The position numbers were made by a program, and so were the translations under genes. 21,470 nucleotides of DNA from the IMG/VR virus record IMGVR_UViG_3300005253_001093, positions 1-21,470 of that record. The stretch is one strand, 5' to 3'. The DNA is from a virus. Within the stretch, counting starts at the first letter, position 1. The number at the start of each line of letters is the position of its first letter. Positions 15,587 to 21,470 of this stretch are shown here, one piece after another. The notes beneath the pieces were generated by a model, which saw nothing but the letters and a program-made list of their open reading frames with translations, ran no database searches and was not told where the DNA came from.

Positions 15587-15873
15587 AAATCGAACGTATA
15601 AACGCAATTTCTGAGAGTATAGAAAGTTTCGCATACGTCTACACTTTGACGATGGTTATTACTCGTGTGGAAATATATAATCGGTACAATAATCGTTACC
15701 GATACTATGCCAGTTTCAAAGATGTTAAAGTTATGACTAATTCTGGCACTGCTTTTATCCAAGGAACTGGTTTGTCGGAGAAACAGGCAATAGAAGATTA
15801 TGCTAGACATATTAAATTACATAAAATGATATTACCTAAAGGCCATACCATAAATGTCTGGAATCTACAATGA
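15583..15873 (+). CDS. Small phage protein (96 aa), tandem paralogue
   Basis: It starts at ATG 15583 (ATGA overlap) with AGGGA a few bases upstream. A Tyr/Arg-rich middle (IYNRYNNRYRYYASF) precedes SGTAFIQGTGLSEKQAIEDYA, which corresponds in order and spacing to the C-terminal half of the 89-residue product upstream. The two are likely old tandem duplicates. No enzymatic motif is visible. Its stop overlaps a further small reading frame at 15870. Confidence 0.6.
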   Translation: MKIERINAISESIESFAYVYTLTMVITRVEIYNRYNNRYRYYASFKDVKVMTNSGTAFIQGTGLSEKQAIEDYARHIKLHKMILPKGHTINVWNLQ

Positions 15874-16074
15874 TAGCGACAATGATTCCAATATCCGGTG
15901 ATCCTTGGTATATTGAAATAAATGAAGCTACACCGAAAATGTGTCACAGTTCGTAATGATTCACCTATTGACTACTATAACTCCTCGCCAGCTACAGTGT
16001 TAAGGAATACAGTAGTATATAAGTTAATAGCTTATCACACTTTAGTATACAAAGAGCAACTGGGTAGGATATGA
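15870..16074 (+). pseudogene. Small gene apparently split by a frameshift (about 67 aa if intact)
   Basis: ATG 15870 overlaps the previous TGA and opens a 28-codon frame (MIATMIPISGDPWYIEINEA and so on) ending at 15956. The +1 frame from 15922 to 16074 is open for 50 codons (VTVRNDSPIDYYNSSPATVL, then TVVYKLIAYHTLVYKEQLGR). If the AAAA at about 15934-15937 had one A fewer, the two would join as one 67-residue protein whose TGA again overlaps the next ATG. Both outer junctions have the ATGA form found between neighbouring genes, which favours one gene. A read or assembly error, a real frameshift mutation, or two overlapping small genes are the alternatives. The function is unknown. Confidence 0.5.
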
Positions 16075-16127
16075 GTTTTATTGGAGTCGGTAAAACAATT
16101 ATACCTGTCTATAGCGAAATAATATGA
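16071..16127 (+). CDS. Possible 18-residue peptide coupled to the SNF2 gene
   Basis: ATG 16071 overlaps the stop of the preceding frame (ATGA), and GGGTAGG lies 2 bases upstream. It encodes MSFIGVGKTIIPVYSEII and ends at a TGA overlapping the ATG of the SNF2 helicase. The SNF2 start itself has no Shine-Dalgarno sequence, so translation of this frame could deliver ribosomes to it. It may work as a coupling leader rather than as a peptide with its own role. Confidence 0.4.
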   Translation: MSFIGVGKTIIPVYSEII

Positions 16128-17935
16128 AAAAACAAATCAAAGTTAAAATAGGCCGGTTTCTATATCCAGTGACCTTGGACTATCGCGGCGATCGTATTTT
16201 CGTTGTGTTTAAGTACAACAAAGCTATCATTGCAGAAATTAAGGCTATGGAAGGTGCTAAGTGGCATGGTTTTGATACTCCGCCTCTAAAAGTGTGGAGT
16301 ATAGCTAATTCTTCTCGAAACGAATTCCAACTTGGATATCTACAGGGAAAGAATCCGTACCAACACTATGATACTGAAATCATAGAAAATGAGTATGTCA
16401 GATCCTTGTATCAACACCAAAAAGAATTGGCTGATTTTGCCTTAGCCAGACACCATTGCATTATTGCAGGTGAAATGGGCGTGGGTAAGACTCTTTCTGC
16501 TATTGAAGTTATGGAGCAATCTGGAACTTTGGATTGGTGGTATGTGGCACCTAAGAGTGCCCTTAAAGCAGTAGAAAGAGAATTAGTTCTTTGGAATTGC
16601 AGAGTAATTCCTAAAATGATGACGTATGAGGGACTAGTTAAGTGGGTAAAACAGAACGAAAACCTCTCTGAGTCAATTAGTGCTGAAATTCCTAGAGGTA
16701 TTGTATTTGATGAATCAGCAAGAATCAAGAATCCTACGGCACAAAGATCCCAGGCCGCTAAAGCAGTAGCTGATGCTATTAGAAATCTATGGGGCTATGA
16801 TGGCTATATAATACTAATGAGCGGTGCTCCTGCCCCCAAGGTACCTGTTGATTGGTGGCATCAGTGTGAAGTAGCCTGCCCAGGATTCATTAGAGAAGGG
16901 ACCAAAGCCAAGTTTCAGAAAAGACTTGGTATAATTACACAGGTGGATTTCTATGGTACAGGAAACAGTTTTCCTAAATTGGAGTCTTGGCTTGATGATG
17001 AAAATAAATGTGCTATTTGCGGGAAGCTGGAGAAAGAACATATTTTTGACGATAATGACCATACTTTTAAGAAAAGTGTCAATGAAGTCAGCTATTTATA
17101 TGAGCGTATGCAAGGATTAGTCATAGTTAAACTAAAAAAAGAATGTTTGGATTTACCGGATAAACATTATCGTAAAATCATTCTTGAACCTTCTACGAAA
17201 ATAACTAATCTCGCAAAGACACTTCTACAAACAGCTAAGACTACTATAGCCGGTATCACTTTAATTCGAGAATTAAGTGACGGTTTTCAATATAATAAGA
17301 AAAAGACGGGAACTGAAGTTTGTCCTATTTGTCGAGGAGCTGAAGAGCTACCCGATCCGTTAAACGAAAATGAACTGGCTCTATGTGATGGTTGCGGTGG
17401 TGCAGGTGAGCGTACTGTATATACTAGAGTGACAGAGCAGGTCGAAACTCCAAAAGAAGGTGCTCTTTGTTCACTACTTGATGAATATGGTGAAGTAGGT
17501 CGAGTAGTTATATTTGGCGGGTTCACTGGCTCTATCGATCGATGTGAGATTATTTGTCAGGATAACGGTTGGGAAACTATTAGAGTAGACGGTAGAGGTT
17601 GGAGCCATAACTATACTGATCCATTAGAAGTTTTTCAAAATGGGCACAAAGAACATCCACGTATCGCCTTTATTGGACAACCTGGTGCTGGTGGAATCGG
17701 ACTGACTTTAACTGCATCGCCAGTTGTAATTTATTATTCCAATGATTTTAATGCCGAAAACAGGATACAGTCGGAAGATCGCTGTCACCGAATAGGTATG
17801 GATATGAATAGGGGGTGTACGATTATTGATTTAATACATTTACCGACGGATGAATTAATTCTCGACAATCTACAGAAAAAACGCGATCTACAAGCTCTTA
17901 CAATGGGTCAATTACAACAAGCATTAGGGAAATAA
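16124..17935 (+). CDS. SNF2-type ATP-dependent DNA helicase/translocase with Zn-cluster inserts
   Basis: This 603-residue superfamily 2 protein has Walker A GEMGVGKT (116-123), motif Ia APKSALKAV, DESA in place of DEAH (196-199), LMSGAP as motif III (231-236), QPGAGGIGLTLT as motif V (519-530) and a Q-x3-RCHRIG type motif VI (549-558). Two Cys/His groups lie between the RecA lobes: C296-x2-C299 with H306 and H313, and C400-x2-C403 with C421-x2-C424, the latter with DnaJ-like CxxCxG spacing. Such proteins translocate on duplex DNA and remodel forks or protein-DNA complexes. Its start lacks a ribosome site and is coupled to the preceding small frame. It is followed after 2 bases by the phosphoesterase gene. 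A role in phage replication or recombination is inferred. Confidence 0.85.
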   Translation: MKKQIKVKIGRFLYPVTLDYRGDRIFVVFKYNKAIIAEIKAMEGAKWHGFDTPPLKVWSIANSSRNEFQLGYLQGKNPYQHYDTEIIENEYVRSLYQHQKELADFALARHHCIIAGEMGVGKTLSAIEVMEQSGTLDWWYVAPKSALKAVERELVLWNCRVIPKMMTYEGLVKWVKQNENLSESISAEIPRGIVFDESARIKNPTAQRSQAAKAVADAIRNLWGYDGYIILMSGAPAPKVPVDWWHQCEVACPGFIREGTKAKFQKRLGIITQVDFYGTGNSFPKLESWLDDENKCAICGKLEKEHIFDDNDHTFKKSVNEVSYLYERMQGLVIVKLKKECLDLPDKHYRKIILEPSTKITNLAKTLLQTAKTTIAGITLIRELSDGFQYNKKKTGTEVCPICRGAEELPDPLNENELALCDGCGGAGERTVYTRVTEQVETPKEGALCSLLDEYGEVGRVVIFGGFTGSIDRCEIICQDNGWETIRVDGRGWSHNYTDPLEVFQNGHKEHPRIAFIGQPGAGGIGLTLTASPVVIYYSNDFNAENRIQSEDRCHRIGMDMNRGCTIIDLIHLPTDELILDNLQKKRDLQALTMGQLQQALGK

Positions 17936-17937
17936 TT

Positions 17938-19215
17938 ATGAGTAGACAATTAAGTGATGAAAAGGAATTAGCCATTAGAGACGCATTAAAAAAAGGCACA
18001 TCTAAATCGCGTATAAAAATAGAGTTAAAGGTAGGTCAAACTACAATTGATCGAATAGCTAATTCTCTTAATATAAAGGCGAAAAAAGAAAGATTCAAGA
18101 AATTAAAGGCCGAAGAAAAATCTGACCCGACAGACGAAAGAGTATTGAAACTTGAAGCTAGAAATATAGCTCTTAAAGATGAAATACTTAGGTGTAAGCG
18201 TGCCTATACAGCGGCACAGAGAAATAATAGTGTTTTTGAAGCCCTTGTAGATGAATTACAAAGTGCTGTAAAACCGATTAGTCCATTACCATCTGCTATT
18301 AAAATCAAACCGAGAACAAATTTAATTAAAGAGTCTGTAGTTGCTATTCTTAGCGATGAACATGCAGATCAGGTAGTTTTACCCCATCAGGTTGGTAACT
18401 TAGAGCGTTTTAATTTCCCTATTGCGTTGAGGCGTGCGGAAAGGTATGTTGATACTATAATCAAATTTACTCAACGTACTCTACAAAATTATAATTTTGA
18501 TACATTATGGATTTTCGCTAATGGGGATCATACTTCTGGGGAAATTCATAGTGCGGTTGATCACAGCACGTATAGAAATAGTTTTAGAAACAGTTTAGCT
18601 GTTGGTCAGATGCACAGTCTTATGTTTCGTGATCTGGCTTCCCATTTCAATAAAGTGAAAGTCGTGTATGTTCCCGGTAATCACGGCCGGCGATCAACAA
18701 AAAAAGATTACCATGGTGCATGGAATAACTGGGATTATCTTATTGCGGAAACTGCTAAATTACATTGTGCACAATTAGAAAATGTAGAATTTTGTATACC
18801 TGACGCTTTTTCGATATGTGTAGATATTGAGGGGCATGGATTCCATGTGACACATGGAGATGAAATCAAGGGTTGGATGGGTATACCTTGGTACGGTATT
18901 AACCGTAAAACACAAAAACTTACGGCATTAAATGCGTCACAGAAGAAAAAAATAAGCTATTATATTTTTGGGCATTTTCATCAAGCCAGTACACTCGCTG
19001 TACTCGATGGCGAAACAATAATTAACGGATCTTGGGTAGCAACAGATCCCTTTGCATACGAGGGATTATCAGTATTCAGTGAGCCTAGCCAATGGCTTTT
19101 CGGGGTAAATGCTCAAAGAGGTATTTCTTGGCGATTGAATATGAAATTGAAAACTGAAAGAGAGCATCTAGGACCAGATAGATATGCTGTTAAACTCACA
19201 AAGGAGAATGAATAA
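17938..19215 (+). CDS. Metallophosphoesterase with N-terminal HTH and coiled coil
   Basis: This 425-residue protein starts at ATG 17938 with AGGGAAA upstream. Residues 5-47 look like a helix-turn-helix (LSDEKELAIRDALKKGTSKS, then GQTTIDRIANSLN). Residues 60-110 are charged and helical, probably a coiled coil. Residues 134-360 are a calcineurin-like metallophosphoesterase with all metal-binding blocks: SDEHAD (D140, H142), NGDHTS (D197), PGNHG (N248, H249), THGDE (H306) and GHFH (H346, H348). Such domains cleave phosphodiester bonds using Mn2+ or similar; SbcD/Mre11-like nucleases are one example. The HTH suggests DNA is the substrate or recruiter, but the substrate is not proven. It lies directly behind the SNF2 helicase, so the two may act together. 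Its TAA shares a base with the next ATG. Confidence 0.82.
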   Translation: MSRQLSDEKELAIRDALKKGTSKSRIKIELKVGQTTIDRIANSLNIKAKKERFKKLKAEEKSDPTDERVLKLEARNIALKDEILRCKRAYTAAQRNNSVFEALVDELQSAVKPISPLPSAIKIKPRTNLIKESVVAILSDEHADQVVLPHQVGNLERFNFPIALRRAERYVDTIIKFTQRTLQNYNFDTLWIFANGDHTSGEIHSAVDHSTYRNSFRNSLAVGQMHSLMFRDLASHFNKVKVVYVPGNHGRRSTKKDYHGAWNNWDYLIAETAKLHCAQLENVEFCIPDAFSICVDIEGHGFHVTHGDEIKGWMGIPWYGINRKTQKLTALNASQKKKISYYIFGHFHQASTLAVLDGETIINGSWVATDPFAYEGLSVFSEPSQWLFGVNAQRGISWRLNMKLKTEREHLGPDRYAVKLTKENE

Positions 19216-19400
19216 TGCCTAAATTCCCACCCGCCAATATCGACGTGGTACGAGTAAAAAATAGTTTATATATGATCCCAAAAGACGAACAATCTGATGA
19301 TATACTAGAACTCTTTGCTAATGCTACTATTATCAAGCGGCGTGATGATACTGAAATTACATGTGGCTATAACTTAGTCCTTGAACTCAGGAGAGAATAA
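19215..19400 (+). CDS. Small hypothetical protein (61 aa)
   Basis: ATG 19215 overlaps the preceding TAA by one base (TAATG), and AGGAG lies 9-13 bases upstream. The sequence has alternating short strands (DVVRVKNSLYMIP, ANATIIKRRDD, YNLVLELRRE) and one Cys. I do not recognise it. It ends 2 bases before the second ParB-like gene. Coupling and ribosome site support a real gene; no function can be given. Confidence 0.6.
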   Translation: MPKFPPANIDVVRVKNSLYMIPKDEQSDDILELFANATIIKRRDDTEITCGYNLVLELRRE

Positions 19401-19402
19401 TA

Positions 19403-20320
19403 ATGTTTTGTAGTAATTGTTTTGGACCTATTGAAGACAATGAGTGTAGAGCATGTTACGGTAAAGGTATACGGTATAAACGGTTAGATGAATACTCTGT
19501 AGTAAATATACCATTAGATAGAATATACTCAGATCCCATTTTCAACTGCCGCGGTACGATAGTACCATTAGATGTTATCGATCTAGTCAAAGATATTGAA
19601 AAGACTGGACTACAATCTCCAATAGCAATTCAACCAATTTCTGATGTTTCTGAATTTCCTGAAGAAGATTATGATTATAGAATCGTTGCAGGTCATCGAC
19701 GTTTCGCATCGTTCAAAATCTTAAAGAAAGAAACAATCCCTGCGATGATAAAAGTTGGACTCTCTGAGGTCCGTGCTAAATTGATAAATCTTGCGGAGAA
19801 TCTCAAACGCCAAGATTTGAATATCGTACAAGAAGCTAATGCGATTGAACATCTACGTAAATTAGGCTTAAATCGCCGGCAAGTCGGTGAAGAGCTTGGC
19901 GTTAGTCCGTCATGGGTTCAAGTTCGCTATAACCTTTTAGACTTACCAATAGAGATACGCGATGAAGTTGCAGCTGGTATGATTAACCAGTACCAGATTA
20001 AAGAGATTTATAGTTTAGAGTCAAAAGAGCAACAATTTGAAGCAGTAAAACAAATTAAAGACGCTAAACTTCGCGGTGAACGCGGTATCAGTGTAGGTAA
20101 AAAGCCGAAAGATAGCCCTTTTAAGAAACGTCGACAACCTGTAAATGTTGTTCAAGAAATGATTGAACATATAGGTAAAACTGTAGGTTATGGACTACAT
20201 ACTAGAGTTTTAGCTTGGGCTAATGGCAATATCAATTCTGCAGAATTGTATTTTGATATTAAAAGCGAAGCAGATGAAAAAGGTATTAACTATGAAATCC
20301 CGATCAGAGGTGTAGAGTGA
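19403..20320 (+). CDS. ParB-like protein with N-terminal zinc-finger-like cluster
   Basis: This 305-residue protein starts at ATG 19403 with AGGAGAG upstream. Residues 3-18 contain two CxxC pairs (C3, C6, C15, C18), a short zinc-binding knuckle. Residues 32-135 are a ParB nuclease-fold domain: VVNIPLDRIYSDP, VKDIEKTGLQSPIAI, and YRIVAGHRRFASF with the GxRR box at 97-100. AENLKRQDLNIVQEANAIEH (131-150) is a good ENxxR box, so CTP binding is plausible. An HTH follows at about 151-180 (LGLNRRQVGEELGVSPSW). The remainder is a basic region and a C-terminal helical part. No ParA gene is seen. It probably binds DNA as a regulator, or assists replication or packaging. It differs from the other ParB-like protein in this window. 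Confidence 0.82.
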   Translation: MFCSNCFGPIEDNECRACYGKGIRYKRLDEYSVVNIPLDRIYSDPIFNCRGTIVPLDVIDLVKDIEKTGLQSPIAIQPISDVSEFPEEDYDYRIVAGHRRFASFKILKKETIPAMIKVGLSEVRAKLINLAENLKRQDLNIVQEANAIEHLRKLGLNRRQVGEELGVSPSWVQVRYNLLDLPIEIRDEVAAGMINQYQIKEIYSLESKEQQFEAVKQIKDAKLRGERGISVGKKPKDSPFKKRRQPVNVVQEMIEHIGKTVGYGLHTRVLAWANGNINSAELYFDIKSEADEKGINYEIPIRGVE

Positions 20321-20505
20321 TATTTCATAATATACTAGTAATAATAATGTTATTTGTGTATTTACTGCAATGGCGGAAAATACGACTGATTAGTAAAGAG
20401 CTGGATCAATCCCGCAAAGAATATTATTTATCCCAGTCCAGGCATTTTGAGCAACTAAGAGGAGAATGTAACTGTGTGCAAACTCGAAAATCACAAATGC
20501 CTTAA
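20317..20505 (+). CDS. Small single-pass membrane protein (62 aa)
   Basis: The start is a GTG at 20317 overlapping the previous TGA (GTGA), with AGAGGT 5 bases upstream. Residues 3-19 (FHNILVIIMLFVYLLQW) form one membrane-spanning segment. The rest is charged and helical, probably cytoplasmic, with two Cys near the end (CNC). It is too short and in the wrong place for a confident holin or spanin call. It may anchor a protein at the membrane during replication, but that is a guess. It overlaps the next gene by 32 bases. Confidence 0.55.
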   Translation: MIFHNILVIIMLFVYLLQWRKIRLISKELDQSRKEYYLSQSRHFEQLRGECNCVQTRKSQMP

Positions 20506-20674
20506 CGCTGATCTAGCCACTAGACTAGTCCGTAAATGCTATAACAATTTCAATTTAATGATTGCTCTAATACGTCCGGTACCGGGTTTTAATGAGTTTG
20601 ACAAAGATAAAGTTAATCAAGCGGTCAGTGATTTTGAAATCCTTTTAGACGAAGTACGTGAGTTGGTACGTTAA
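20474..20674 (+). CDS. Small hypothetical protein with GTG start (66 aa)
   Basis: A GTG at 20474 follows AGAGGAG by 9 bases. The protein is helical (LATRLVRKCYNNFNLMIALI, and KVNQAVSDFEILLDEVRELV) with three Cys that do not form a clear metal site. I do not recognise it. Its start lies inside the end of the membrane-protein gene in another frame. Support comes from the ribosome site and coding character; function is unknown. Confidence 0.5.
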   Translation: MCKLENHKCLNADLATRLVRKCYNNFNLMIALIRPVPGFNEFDKDKVNQAVSDFEILLDEVRELVR

Positions 20675-20691
20675 TTTATCAAGGAGCTACT

Positions 20692-20886
20692 ATGTTTATT
20701 AAAGAAACGCTTAAATTACGTAACAAAGACAAAATTTAATTTTATCGCAGAATGTACAACGGTGACTTTAATACTTCTTTAGTATTAACTCCGGCTAAAG
20801 CCGTAGGTAAAAGTGAAAATTTCCAAGTACAATGGGAAAATACCCTTGTTCCGGAGATATTAAAGGCCTTGTCCTCTCCCGAGTAA
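20692..20886 (+). pseudogene. Small gene interrupted by an in-frame TAA (64 codons if intact)
   Basis: ATG 20692 follows a perfect AAGGAG (20681-20686), but the frame closes after 15 codons at TAA 20737-20739. The same frame then stays open from 20740 to 20886, giving FYRRMYNGDFNTSLVLTPAK and a further 29 residues ending ILKALSSPE. The second part has an ATG at 20752 without a ribosome site. One base change (for example CAA to TAA) explains the break. Other genes here end in TAA, so recoding is unlikely. Independent small peptides are the alternative. The function is unknown. Confidence 0.5.
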
Positions 20887-20891
20887 TTAAC

Positions 20892-21470
20892 ATGATTTTC
20901 TATGATACAGAAACATGTGGCTTTTACGGAATGCCCGTACTCTTACAGTACGCGGTGAATGATGGGGATATTAAGCTCTGGGATATTTGGCGGGAGCGGA
21001 TAGGTGATACACTTGAACTTATCGAATGGATGATGGATCACGACGTCTGTGGTTTCAATCTAGCCTTTGACCATTTCCAACTCTCTAAATGTTATACCAC
21101 GTTCACACAATTCAATGATCCTGACGCTATACCAGAAGACCATATTAACGCCTTAGCAGTTTGTGAAGAAAGAGCAAGATTCTTGGATCTTTGCATCAAG
21201 CCTAAATCTTCTTGTGATATAATGTTACACGCTAGAAAAGGGCCATATCAGTCTCTAATGCAACGAAGTGCTATTAAGGTCAAAAGAATTCCCACTAGAT
21301 TGTGTAAAGCTGTTTGTGCAGAATTGGAACAACGTATTGAATTGGATGGAATTTATTTCGCAAAAAGACAAGATAGAAATGCACCTAATTGGCAGATTAA
21401 AGACATTGAAATCGACGGGGAAATAGTACCCGACTTCAAAAATATTGTTTTGAAATTCCACCCAAGTGGG
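20892..21470 (+). CDS. Phage DNA polymerase, N-terminal 3'-5' exonuclease domain (3' end outside window)
   Basis: The frame is open from ATG 20892 to the window end (193 codons), so the gene is partial. It starts MIFYDTETCGF, with Exo I residues D5 and E7. CGFNLAFDHFQL at 53-64 is Exo II, with N56 and D60. The Exo III block lies beyond, or is not recognised in the visible part. The order and wording match phage DNA polymerases of the Pol I (family A) type that begin directly with the proofreading domain. It would extend primers made by the primase-helicase encoded on the other strand. No clear ribosome site is seen; the start is 5 bases after the preceding stop. The polymerase domain itself is not visible. 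Confidence 0.75.
   Translation, partial: MIFYDTETCGFYGMPVLLQYAVNDGDIKLWDIWRERIGDTLELIEWMMDHDVCGFNLAFDHFQLSKCYTTFTQFNDPDAIPEDHINALAVCEERARFLDLCIKPKSSCDIMLHARKGPYQSLMQRSAIKVKRIPTRLCKAVCAELEQRIELDGIYFAKRQDRNAPNWQIKDIEIDGEIVPDFKNIVLKFHPSG

Noticed and set aside
15475-15810. 111-codon frame on the - strand across the two small paralogues
   Set aside because: The + strand frames have ribosome sites and coupled junctions; the opposite frame has neither.
20317-20505. Holin or spanin call for the 62-residue membrane protein
   Set aside because: It stands among replication genes without an endolysin or partner gene, and one membrane segment alone is not enough.
20692-20886. Stop-codon recoding (TAA read as an amino acid)
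   Set aside because: Many clear genes in the window end properly at TAA, so a genome-wide reassignment does not fit.
1-21470. tRNA genes, insertion sequences, integrase or attachment sites
   Set aside because: No cloverleaf-like segment, transposase motif, terminal repeat pair or recombinase was recognised by reading both strands. A covariance or profile search was not possible.

Overview
The window is a stretch of the genome of a tailed bacteriophage, most likely a siphovirus of an uncultured bacterial host. A tape-measure protein is followed by a long run of distal-tail genes and then by two blocks of replication genes. There are no ribosomal, tRNA or host metabolic genes. Genes are tightly packed, often with 1- or 4-base start/stop overlaps. 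Shine-Dalgarno sites are of the AGGAG type, which points to an ordinary bacterial host, but the host cannot be named. Most of the window is AT-rich (about 38% GC in lines I counted). The exception is a GC-rich patch, up to 57-60% in single lines, over two tail genes at about 1080-2560.

Region 1 (1-7743, + strand) is the tail module: the C-terminal end of the tape-measure protein, a virion protein, a LamG-like tail protein, a 613-residue protein ending in five exact 44-residue-period repeats, a 117-residue protein that duplicates a domain inside the 613-residue protein, and a 992-residue tail-tip-like protein with an Asp-rich linker. Region 2 (7747-12344, - strand, read leftward from about 12344) is a replication operon: an AEP primase fused to an SF3/D5-type helicase, a 67-residue protein, a deoxynucleoside monophosphate kinase, two or three small proteins and a DnaQ-like DEDDh exonuclease. 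It converges on the tail module with only 3 bases between stop codons. Region 3 (12345-12857) is a 513-base divergent control region with inverted and direct repeats and one sequence resembling a T7-type promoter.

Region 4 (12858-21470, + strand) is a second early/replication operon. It starts with a ParB-like protein that has its own intrinsic terminator. Then come a conserved 218-residue phage protein, small proteins, an SNF2-type helicase with two inserted Cys/His clusters, an HTH-metallophosphoesterase, a second ParB-like protein with an N-terminal zinc-finger-like cluster, small proteins, and the start of a phage DNA polymerase (3'-5' exonuclease domain), which runs off the window. Priming, unwinding, proofreading, nucleotide supply and polymerisation are therefore spread over two divergent operons sharing one control region.

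The points most worth a second look are a perfect 19-bp inverted repeat inside a coding sequence (14987-15031), two small genes that look broken by a single change (a frameshift at about 15937 and an in-frame TAA at 20737), a chain of very small coupled reading frames before the SNF2 gene, the pair of unlike ParB-family proteins, and the organised divergent region.
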